A stretch of 13,501 bases of DNA from JBGVSA01 sp047605765 (lineage in GTDB: Bacteria > Pseudomonadota > Gammaproteobacteria > Burkholderiales > Rhodocyclaceae): NCBI GenBank assembly GCA_047605765.1, contig JASGFB010000117.1:1-13501 (forward strand), given 5' to 3'. A program made the translations under genes and the position numbers. Shown here one piece after another: positions 7,750 through 13,501 of this stretch (positions within the stretch are counted from its first letter, which is position 1; every line of letters begins with the position of its first letter). The notes under the pieces are model-generated. The model was not told the origin of the DNA. It was given only the letters and a program-made list of their open reading frames with translations, and ran no database searches.

Positions 7750-9048
7750 ATGAACAAGTGGCAAAAATTGGCGTTGCTGGCCGCGACACCGCTGATCCTG
7801 GCGGCCTGTGGTGGCGGGGGCGGTGGGGGCAATGGCACCTGCGTGTCGATCGGTGGCTGCGGGGGCAGCTCATCGTCGTCATCGGCAGGGAGTTCCAGTT
7901 CGAGTTCGAGCGCGAACAGTTCCGAGGCCAATACGGCCGCCACCATTTCGATGGTGACCATCGACGCGGCGACGTCGCTGGAAGTCGATCCGGTCACGAC
8001 TGCGTTGGCCTACGGTAAGCCTTTCAAGCTGTCCACGACCGTCAAGAATGCGAGCGGACAAGCCGTTGCTGGCGCCGTCGTGACGTTCAAGACGGATGAC
8101 GCGGCGAATTCTCAGCTGACGCCGAGTTCCGGCAAGGCACTGACGGACGTCAATGGGGTAGCGTCGATCAGCCTGTCGTCCACGACGCCTTCGGCCAGCG
8201 GTGCCATTACCGTGACGGCTTCTACCGGCACCACATCAACCAGCACGAACTACGCCATCAATGCGACGAGTGCTTCCGGGAACTCGGGCGCACCATCCTA
8301 CCTGCAGTATGTGGGCGCCTCGACGACGCGTCTGTTCATCGCGGGCTCGACCAAAGGCATCAACAATGCCGCCGAGCAGAGCATCGTGCAGTTCAAGGTG
8401 CTGGATGTCGCAAACAATCCGGTTGCCGGCGCACAAGTCGTTTTCACGGTGACCAAGCGCAATGGCGGCATTCTCACCAATGGCTCGTCGAGCGATGTCA
8501 CGGTCACGTCCAACAGCGACGGCCTGGCAAGCGTCACGGTCAATTCGGGCAGCCAGCCGCTGACCTTCAATGTCATCGGCAAACTCTTTGTCGCACCGGC
8601 CAAGGAGTATTACTCCAACGACCAGATCGTCATCACCGGCAGCCGCCCCGATCAGTCCAAGTTCTTCCTGGCCTGGGATCCCAGCGCAACCTGCGGCAAG
8701 ACGGGTGATCGCACCTATCCCTGCACGTTCAGCGTGATGGTGGGTGACATCAAGGGCAACCCGGTTGCCGATGGGACCGTTGTCAACTTCGTCAGCTACT
8801 CCGGCGTCGTGGTGGCCACGAATCTGGCGGGGCAGCCCAGCGGCGCATGCCTGACTGTGAATAGCCAGTGCTCCGCTCAATACACCGGCAAAACGGGATT
8901 GACCCACGGCACCCATCGAATCGTGGCCTACACCGTTGGTAACAACGCGCCGGTAGGGGAGGCGATCACTGACGGCTCTACCACGGTCATCGTCACGACG
9001 CCGGATAGCGATAACTATATTCGCGCCACGTTGGTCGATGCGCCCTGA
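7750..9048 (+). CDS. Lipoprotein with three bacterial Ig-like (invasin-type) repeats
   Basis: Predicted surface or periplasmic lipoprotein of 432 residues; no specific function known to me. The N-terminus is a type II signal peptide with lipobox LAAC and acylated Cys20. It is followed by seven glycines, a CVSIGGC segment, and a Ser-rich linker (about 40–58). Three Ig-like domains of the Big_1 type follow, each marked by a conserved turn pattern: NASGQAVAGAVVTF (100–113), VANNPVAGAQVVF (220–232) and IKGNPVADGTVVNF (334–347). The last domain contains Cys315, Cys325, Cys367 and Cys374, which could form disulfides. Such domains usually stiffen adhesins or intimin/invasin-like proteins, but no adhesive tip domain is recognisable. 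The gene follows the pilQ terminator, has its own ribosome binding site and stands alone before aroK. Base composition looks slightly less GC-rich than its neighbours. A role alongside pili is possible from position only. Confidence 0.85.
   Translation: MNKWQKLALLAATPLILAACGGGGGGGNGTCVSIGGCGGSSSSSSAGSSSSSSSANSSEANTAATISMVTIDAATSLEVDPVTTALAYGKPFKLSTTVKNASGQAVAGAVVTFKTDDAANSQLTPSSGKALTDVNGVASISLSSTTPSASGAITVTASTGTTSTSTNYAINATSASGNSGAPSYLQYVGASTTRLFIAGSTKGINNAAEQSIVQFKVLDVANNPVAGAQVVFTVTKRNGGILTNGSSSDVTVTSNSDGLASVTVNSGSQPLTFNVIGKLFVAPAKEYYSNDQIVITGSRPDQSKFFLAWDPSATCGKTGDRTYPCTFSVMVGDIKGNPVADGTVVNFVSYSGVVVATNLAGQPSGACLTVNSQCSAQYTGKTGLTHGTHRIVAYTVGNNAPVGEAITDGSTTVIVTTPDSDNYIRATLVDAP
7867..7923 (+). 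repeat. Ser-rich low-complexity coding repeat
   Basis: Inside the lipoprotein gene, short in-frame units encode the Ser linker. TCATCG occurs at 7870–7875 and 7879–7884. AGTTCC/AGTTCG hexamers are in tandem at 7891–7908, with a further AGTTCC at 7918–7923. Unit changes would alter linker length by two residues without shifting the frame. Confidence 0.6.
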
Positions 9049-9068
9049 CGTGTCTTGATGTCGTTTTA

Positions 9069-9093
9069 CCTGCAGCGGCATAGCCGCTGCAGG
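9069..9093. repeat. Perfect 11-bp inverted repeat between the lipoprotein gene and aroK
   Basis: CCTGCAGCGGC (9069–9079), a 3-nt ATA loop, then GCCGCTGCAGG (9083–9093). The RNA hairpin would be very stable. No T-tract follows on either strand, so it is not a standard intrinsic terminator; it might end the lipoprotein transcript, stabilise its 3' end, or act as a protein-binding site in front of aroK. It begins 20 nt after the lipoprotein stop and ends 17 nt before the aroK start. Confidence 0.75.
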
Positions 9094-9094
9094 C

Positions 9095-9110
9095 TGCTAG
9101 AATCGCTGTC
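9095..9110 (+). promoter_or_regulatory. Candidate extended -10 promoter for aroK
   Basis: TGCTAGAAT (9095–9103) matches an extended -10 element, TG-N-TAGAAT, one mismatch from TATAAT. The expected -35 position falls in the inverted repeat and does not match the consensus. Transcription would begin at about 9110–9111, at or next to the aroK GTG, so the mRNA could be leaderless; no Shine-Dalgarno sequence is seen before the GTG. Confidence 0.4.
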
Positions 9111-9647
9111 GTGAACGGACAGCGCAACAACATCTATCTCGTCGGCCTCATGGGCTCGGGCAAAACGACCATCGGTCGCGTACTTGCCCGGCGCATGGGG
9201 CGTCGTTTTGTCGACTCGGATCACGAGATCGAGGCACGCACGGGCGTGCGCATTCCCACCATCTTCGAACTCGAGGGCGAAGCCGGTTTCCGGCGCCGCG
9301 AGTCGCAGACCATCGCCGAGCTGTCCGGCGAGATCGGCATCGTGATGGCCACCGGCGGGGGCGCCGTGTTGCGGCCGGAGAACCGCGAGGTGCTGGCACG
9401 CACCGGCTGGGTGGTGTATCTGGACGTGCCGACGCACGTGCTGCTGGAACGGACCCGCCACGACACCAACCGTCCGTTGCTGCAAGTGCCCGATCCCCTG
9501 GGCAAGCTCAATGCCCTGCATGGCGAACGCGATCCTCTGTATCGCGAGATCGCTCACATCATCGTCGACGGCTCACGCAGCAATTCCCACGCAGCCGTCT
9601 CGCGCATCCTCAAAGAATGGGAGCAGTTGTGCGTACACTCAATGTAG
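9111..9647 (+). CDS. aroK: Shikimate kinase
   Basis: Cytosolic enzyme (178 residues) that phosphorylates shikimate with ATP, the fifth step of chorismate and aromatic amino acid synthesis. The P-loop is GLMGSGKT (12–19). The shikimate-binding residues are DSD (35–37, Asp37), Arg61 in GFRRRES, and the GGG at 82–84. Arg121 in NRPLL lies in the mobile lid over ATP. Length is normal for AroK. The start is GTG at 9111; no good upstream alternative or ribosome binding site is visible, and this start leaves the usual short lead into IYLVGLMGSGKT. It overlaps aroB and begins the aroK–aroB–dgt cluster. Linkage to pilQ is common in proteobacteria, but here a lipoprotein gene separates them. Confidence 0.97.
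   Translation: MNGQRNNIYLVGLMGSGKTTIGRVLARRMGRRFVDSDHEIEARTGVRIPTIFELEGEAGFRRRESQTIAELSGEIGIVMATGGGAVLRPENREVLARTGWVVYLDVPTHVLLERTRHDTNRPLLQVPDPLGKLNALHGERDPLYREIAHIIVDGSRSNSHAAVSRILKEWEQLCVHSM
9619..9623 (+). promoter_or_regulatory. Ribosome binding site that decides the aroB start
   Basis: GGGAG lies 5 nt before the GTG at 9629. The in-frame ATG at 9617 has no ribosome binding site ahead of it. Confidence 0.55.
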
Positions 9648-10711
9648 CGCTGGGTGAGCGCGCCTATCCGATCCATATCGGGCGCGATCTGCTGGCTCAT
9701 CCCGAACACGTGCTGGCCCATCTCAAGACCCGGCGCGTCGCCATCATCACCAACGAAACCGTGGCGCCGCTGTACCTGGCGCCTTTTGCCGGCGCCCTGC
9801 GCGAAGCGGGCGTGGCGGTGACGGAGATCGTGCTGCCGGATGGCGAGGCCCACAAGGATTGGCAGACGCTCAACCTCATCTTCGACGGCCTGCTGGGCGC
9901 GCGTTGCGAGCGTTCCACCACCCTCATCGCCCTGGGCGGCGGCGTGATCGGCGACATGGCCGGCTTTGCGGCCGCCACCTACCAGCGTGGCGTGCCCTTC
10001 ATCCAGGTGCCGACGACGCTGTTGTCGCAGGTGGATTCGTCGGTGGGGGGCAAGACCGCCATCAACCATCCGCTCGGCAAGAACATGATCGGTGCCTTCT
10101 ACCAGCCGCGGCTGGTGCTGGCCGACATCGGCACGCTCGATACCCTGCCGGATCGCGAACTCAAGGCCGGACTGGCGGAGGTCATCAAATATGGCCTGAT
10201 CCGCGATCTGCCGTTCCTCGAATGGTGCGAATCGCACATCGACGCCCTGCTGGCACGCGACGCCGAAGCGCTGGCCTACGCCGTCGAGCGCAGTTGCCGC
10301 AACAAGGCCGAAGTGGTGGCGGTTGACGAGACCGAGCAGGGCGAGCGGGCCACGCTCAACCTGGGCCATACCTTCGGCCACGCCATCGAGACGGGCATGG
10401 GCTATGGCGTGTGGCTGCACGGCGAAGCCGTGGCGGCGGGCACCGTGATGGCGGCCGAACTGTCGGCGCGCATGGGTTTCATCGGTGCTGCCGACGTGGC
10501 CCGCGTACGGGCCGTATTCGTGGCGGCAGGCCTGCCGGTGGCAGGCCCCGATCTGGGCGTGGCGCGTTACGTCGAACTGATGCAGCACGACAAAAAGGTC
10601 GCCGACGGCAAGCTGCGCCTGGTGCTGCTCGAACGCATCGGCAAGGCGATCATCAGTGATCGTGCTGCCAGCGCCGACATCGAAGCGGCGATTGCCGCCT
10701 GCATCGCATGA
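9629..10711 (+). CDS. aroB: 3-dehydroquinate synthase
   Basis: Second enzyme of the shikimate pathway; it converts DAHP to 3-dehydroquinate using NAD and a divalent metal in the cytosol. From the GTG at 9629 the product is 360 residues and begins MRTLNVALGERAYPIHIG, the standard AroB start. Seen in order: DGEAHKDW (71–78), the glycine-rich NAD-binding segment GGGVIGDMAGF (103–113), and PTTLLSQVDSSVGGKTAIN (128–146). The metal ligands are Glu184 in GLAEVIKYG, His247 in NLGHTFGHAIE and His264 in WLHGEAVA. With this start these ligands fall at the same numbers I recall for E. coli AroB, which supports it. An ATG at 9617 would add four residues. The gene overlaps the end of aroK and its stop overlaps the dgt ATG by 4 nt, so the three genes are probably co-translated. 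Confidence 0.96.
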   Translation: MRTLNVALGERAYPIHIGRDLLAHPEHVLAHLKTRRVAIITNETVAPLYLAPFAGALREAGVAVTEIVLPDGEAHKDWQTLNLIFDGLLGARCERSTTLIALGGGVIGDMAGFAAATYQRGVPFIQVPTTLLSQVDSSVGGKTAINHPLGKNMIGAFYQPRLVLADIGTLDTLPDRELKAGLAEVIKYGLIRDLPFLEWCESHIDALLARDAEALAYAVERSCRNKAEVVAVDETEQGERATLNLGHTFGHAIETGMGYGVWLHGEAVAAGTVMAAELSARMGFIGAADVARVRAVFVAAGLPVAGPDLGVARYVELMQHDKKVADGKLRLVLLERIGKAIISDRAASADIEAAIAACIA

Positions 10712-11832
10712 ACGCCGCCCTGACGCTGGCACCTTACGCGGTCAGCGAAGCCAACAGCCGCGGGCGCGCCCACGCCGAAGAGCGCCCCGCCTCGCGCGGT
10801 GAATTCCAGCGCGACCGCGATCGCATCATCCACTCGACCGCTTTCCGCCGCCTCGAATACAAGACGCAGGTCTTCGTCAATCATGAAGGCGACCTGTTCC
10901 GCACGCGTCTGACTCACAGCATCGAGGTCGCGCAGATCGGCCGTTCGCTGGCCCGTGCCTTGTCCCTCAATGAGGATCTCGTCGAAGCCATCGCGCTGGC
11001 GCACGATCTGGGCCATACGCCTTTTGGACACGCCGGGCAGGATGCCCTCAACGACTGCATGCGTGAATTCGGCGGGTTCGAGCACAACCTGCAGAGCTTG
11101 CGTACGGTCGAGCAGCTCGAAGATCACTACGCTCAGTTCGATGGTCTCAACCTGACCTACGAGACGCGCGAAGGCATCCTCAAGCACTGTTCGCCCAGGC
11201 ATGCCGTGGAACTGGGCGAACTGGGCCGCCGCTTCATCGACAAGCAGCAGCCTTCGCTGGAAGCGCAACTGTGCAATCTGGCCGATGAGATCGCCTACAA
11301 CAATCATGACGTCGACGATGGCCTGCGTGCGCAGATCATCTCGCTCGAACAGCTCGAGCAGGTCGACGTGTTTGCCCGCCACTGCCGCGAGGCACGCGAT
11401 CAATACCCGGGCGTGACGGGCCGCAAGCTGATCCACGAGACCGTGCGGCGCATGATCAACGCGCTGGCGCTCGATCTCATCGCCACCACCGAGGACAACA
11501 TTCGCCAGGGCGCCATCGCCACGCTCGACGACGTGCATCGCGCCGGCCCGCTGGTGGCCTTCTCCGAGCACATGCGCCGCGAGCAGCATCAGCTCAAGCA
11601 GTTCCTGCGCGAGAACCTCTACTGGCACTACCTGGTCCTGCGCGAAATGGCCAAGGCCAAGCGCATCATCGCCGAACTGTTCGGCGCCTTCATGAGCGAT
11701 GTGCGTCTGTTGCCCCCCCAGCATCAGGCGCGGGCGCGCGAAGACAAGCCGCGCGCGGTGGCCGACTACATTGCCGGCATGACCGATCGGTATGCCATGA
11801 AGGAACACCAACGCCTGTTCGCCGTCGACTGA
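10708..11832 (+). CDS. dgt: Deoxyguanosinetriphosphate triphosphohydrolase-like protein (HD domain)
   Basis: HD-superfamily dNTPase of 374 residues that would release triphosphate from dNTPs, limiting nucleotide pools. The N-terminal half has SRGEFQRDRDRIIHSTAFRR (29–48), typical of dGTPase-like proteins. It also has the metal-binding HD site: His70 in TRLTHSIEVAQIGR, His99-Asp100 in AHDLGHTPFGH, and a final Asp193 in NLADEIAYNNHD. At about 374 residues it belongs to the shorter dGTPase-like group and not the longer (about 505-residue) E. coli Dgt type, so substrate preference is uncertain. The ATG overlaps the aroB stop (ATGA). The aroK–aroB–dgt order is common in betaproteobacteria, where gltB often comes next; here it does not. 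Confidence 0.93.
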   Translation: MNAALTLAPYAVSEANSRGRAHAEERPASRGEFQRDRDRIIHSTAFRRLEYKTQVFVNHEGDLFRTRLTHSIEVAQIGRSLARALSLNEDLVEAIALAHDLGHTPFGHAGQDALNDCMREFGGFEHNLQSLRTVEQLEDHYAQFDGLNLTYETREGILKHCSPRHAVELGELGRRFIDKQQPSLEAQLCNLADEIAYNNHDVDDGLRAQIISLEQLEQVDVFARHCREARDQYPGVTGRKLIHETVRRMINALALDLIATTEDNIRQGAIATLDDVHRAGPLVAFSEHMRREQHQLKQFLRENLYWHYLVLREMAKAKRIIAELFGAFMSDVRLLPPQHQARAREDKPRAVADYIAGMTDRYAMKEHQRLFAVD

Positions 11833-11911
11833 GGCGCCGCCGCGTGGACAGCGAGCGACGATCCCTCCCGCCGATGCGCCCGCGCCGCGGCGTAACCGTG
11901 GGGGGCGCGCC

Positions 11912-12601
11912 GTGAGCCGTCTGCCCCGCCTGTATGTGCCGGGCATGCCGCAGCTGATTCTGCAGCGTGGCAACAATCGCGCCGGCGTGTTTGCCGACGA
12001 TACCGACTACGCGCAGTACTGCCAGCATCTGCGCGAATCGGCGCGCGAAGCCGCCGTGGCCATCCACGCCTATGTGCTGATGCCCAATCATGTGCATCTG
12101 CTCGTCACCCCCACGGGCGAGGGCGCGGCGGGCGCCATGATGCAGCGCCTGGGGCGGCGCTACGTGCGCTATTTCAATGACCGCCATGGCCGCAGCGGCA
12201 CCCTGTGGGAGGGGCGCTATCGCTCGACCGTCGTCGATGCCAACCACTACCTGCTGCCCTGCTACAACTACATCGAATTGAATCCGGTGCGGGCCGGCTT
12301 CGTACAGGACGCCACGCATTATTCGTGGTCGAGCTGCCGCGCCCACGTCGGGCTCGGCGCCGACCCGCTGATCACCGATCACGCCCTGTACTGGGCGCTG
12401 GGCAACACCCCTTTCGAACGCCAGGCGGCGTATCGCGCGCAGCTCGAAGGCGGCCTGGCCGGGCGTCAGCTCGACGCCATCCGCTTCGCCGCCCATCATG
12501 GCTGGATGTTGGGCGAGCTGCCCGCCGGACCCGACAACGTGCCCAATCGCCGCGTTCAACCTTTGCCCAAGGGCCGGCCACGCAGGGTAACGACCCCCTA
12601 G
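11912..12601 (+). CDS. REP-associated tyrosine transposase-like protein (Y1/HUH, Transposase_17)
   Basis: Single-domain HUH endonuclease of the IS200/IS605-related RAYT family (229 residues). These proteins cut and join single-stranded DNA at REP hairpins and are usually single-copy domesticated chromosomal genes. It starts with the family pattern RLPRLYVPGMPQ and QRGNNR. The HUH metal site is His60-Val-His62 in LMPNHVHLLVTP. A tyrosine helix follows, RRYVRYFNDRHGRSGTLWEG (82–101), where Tyr84 or Tyr87 is the likely nucleophile. The conserved YIELNPVRAGFV (120–131) comes next. The start is a GTG at 11912 with only a G-rich stretch upstream. The frame is intact and complete, so it is not a pseudogene by inspection. 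It lies 79 nt past dgt with no terminator between. No inverted ends, target-site duplication or REP pairs are seen around it. Confidence 0.9.
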   Translation: MSRLPRLYVPGMPQLILQRGNNRAGVFADDTDYAQYCQHLRESAREAAVAIHAYVLMPNHVHLLVTPTGEGAAGAMMQRLGRRYVRYFNDRHGRSGTLWEGRYRSTVVDANHYLLPCYNYIELNPVRAGFVQDATHYSWSSCRAHVGLGADPLITDHALYWALGNTPFERQAAYRAQLEGGLAGRQLDAIRFAAHHGWMLGELPAGPDNVPNRRVQPLPKGRPRRVTTP

Positions 12602-12610
12602 AATGGCGCG
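12599..12610 (+). promoter_or_regulatory. Candidate -10 box at the prpR-like gene start
   Basis: TAGAAT (12599–12604) is one mismatch from TATAAT and ends exactly 6 nt before the ATG at 12611, so initiation would fall on the A of the start codon. Its first three bases are the stop codon of the transposase gene. No convincing -35 box and no Shine-Dalgarno sequence are seen. Confidence 0.35.
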
Positions 12611-13501
12611 ATGTCCGCGCAGCCATTCAGGTTCACCTTAATCTCCCCCTATCCGACGCTCACCGCGATCGTCCGCACACTGGCCCCTGCTTATCGCTGC
12701 GAAGTCGTTGCGCTGCAGGCCGTCCTCGATGAAGCGCGTGAAGTCACCCGGCAAGCGCTCAAAAACAGCCCCGATCTGTTCTTGAGCCGTGGTGGCACCG
12801 CCGACTACGTTCGCGCCATGGCGGGGGAGGTCCCCGTCATCGCACTGCGTACCTCGGCACTGGATCTGCTGGCGGCCTTGCAGCCCTTTCGCGGGCATAT
12901 CGGGCACGCCGCCTTCTTCAATTACGGCAGCCATCTGTGCGGCGTGGCGGATATCGCGCAGGCGCTCGACATGCGGATCGACGAATACGTCTTTCATTCG
13001 CAGGAGGAAATGTCCAGCCAGCTATGGGTGGCGCGCCAGCACGGAACCGAGCTGATCGTCGGCGGGCAATTGACGGTCCGCCTCGCCACGCGGGCCGACC
13101 TGGCCTGCGTGCTGCTCGAAACGGGGGAGCATTCGGTCCACGAAATGCTGCGCGAAGCGATCAACGTCGCGGAGGTCAGGCGCACCTTGGCCGGGCGCAC
13201 AGCGCGTTTGCAGACGGTCCTCGACAACATTGCCGAGGGGGTCATCGTGTCGGACGAGAACGACCGCGTCGAAACCATCAACCGCGCGGCTGCAAGCCTG
13301 CTCAACACCCCGGCCGAGGCCGCCATCGGCCAGCCGATTGCGCACATCGTTCCAGGCACCCGCGCGCCCACCATCCGCGTCAAGCGCACGCCGGAATTCG
13401 GTGAGGTGCTCGATTTTGGCGGCCGTCAGTTGGTGGCCAATCGAGTGCCCATCCTGACGGGCGCGCGTTGCCTGGGGGTGGTGTGCACCTTCAGCGAGGC
13501 C
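12611..13501 (+). CDS. PrpR-type sigma-54-dependent transcriptional regulator, N-terminal part
   Basis: Partial gene: 297 codons are open from the ATG to the window end. It begins MSAQPFRFTLISPYPTL and carries a PrpR N-terminal sensor domain (about 5–180) with the family pattern DLFLSRGGTADYVRAM (55–70) followed by VPVIALRTSALDLLAAL (74–90). A PAS domain follows (about 197–295; VLDNIAEGVIVSDENDRV at 203–220, then INRAAASLL). In this family an AAA+ sigma-54 activation domain and a Fis-type helix-turn-helix come next and would lie beyond the window. PrpR itself senses 2-methylcitrate to control propionate catabolism, but many relatives regulate other carboxylate pathways, so the effector is unknown. 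The start is well fixed: an in-frame stop (TAG, 12599–12601) lies 12 nt upstream and no earlier start codon follows it. Confidence 0.88.
   Translation, partial: MSAQPFRFTLISPYPTLTAIVRTLAPAYRCEVVALQAVLDEAREVTRQALKNSPDLFLSRGGTADYVRAMAGEVPVIALRTSALDLLAALQPFRGHIGHAAFFNYGSHLCGVADIAQALDMRIDEYVFHSQEEMSSQLWVARQHGTELIVGGQLTVRLATRADLACVLLETGEHSVHEMLREAINVAEVRRTLAGRTARLQTVLDNIAEGVIVSDENDRVETINRAAASLLNTPAEAAIGQPIAHIVPGTRAPTIRVKRTPEFGEVLDFGGRQLVANRVPILTGARCLGVVCTFSEA

Noticed and set aside
10525..10536. GGCAGGCCTGCC palindrome followed by another GGCAGGCC
   Set aside because: It lies inside aroB coding sequence and is explained by Gly/Leu/Pro/Val codons; no sign of a regulatory role.
11883..11911. GC-rich palindromes (CGCCGCGGCG and GGCGCGCC) upstream of the transposase
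   Set aside because: They are short, differ from each other and lack the 5' tetranucleotide and bulged stem of REP elements; expected at this GC content.
10567..11976. A 469-codon minus-strand open frame over dgt, with another at 9554–10732 over aroB
   Set aside because: Both are mirror frames of high-GC genes with clear catalytic motifs on the plus strand.
12205..12732. A plus-strand open frame crossing the transposase and regulator genes
   Set aside because: It is out of frame with both recognised proteins and Arg/Ala/Pro-rich with no motif.

Overview
The window is GC-rich, tightly packed chromosomal DNA whose gene content and order point to a betaproteobacterium, most likely Burkholderiales. 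The inference rests on the linkage mrcA–pilMNOPQ–aroK–aroB–dgt, on protein details (the INLLPHREEARK start of PilN, the HD-domain dGTPase-like protein) and on frequent GTG starts. I cannot name the genus from sequence alone.

Layout. Positions 52–2400 (minus strand) carry mrcA, a bifunctional penicillin-binding protein 1A. A 188-bp divergent intergenic region (2401–2588), which includes an AT-rich patch, separates it from the plus-strand pilMNOPQ operon (2589–7615). These five genes encode the type IV pilus alignment complex and outer-membrane secretin. Four of the junctions are translationally coupled: M/N, N/O and P/Q overlap by 4 nt, and O/P sits within about 20 nt. A strong intrinsic terminator follows pilQ (7644–7678). 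Next is a stand-alone gene (7750–9048) for a lipoprotein with Gly/Ser-rich linker and three invasin-like Ig repeats. It interrupts the usual pilQ–aroK adjacency. After a perfect 11-bp inverted repeat (9069–9093) come aroK, aroB and dgt, which overlap one another (9111–11832). A REP-associated tyrosine (Y1/HUH) transposase-like gene follows (11912–12601), then the first 297 codons of a PrpR-type sigma-54-dependent regulator that runs off the window end (12611–13501).

How the genes work together. PBP1A builds and crosslinks peptidoglycan. PilM (cytoplasmic) docks on the N-terminus of PilN; PilN/PilO form the inner-membrane coiled-coil pair; PilP links them to the PilQ secretin. AroK and AroB are two shikimate-pathway enzymes, and the Dgt-like protein hydrolyses dNTPs.

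I found no CRISPR array, RNA gene, insertion sequence with ends, or clearly new multi-gene system. The most notable points are the Ig-repeat lipoprotein inserted in a conserved block, two genes (aroK, prpR-like) whose TAGAAT -10-like boxes sit where transcription would begin at the start codon (possible leaderless mRNAs), and the isolated RAYT gene. The many long antisense reading frames are shadows of high-GC codon bias.
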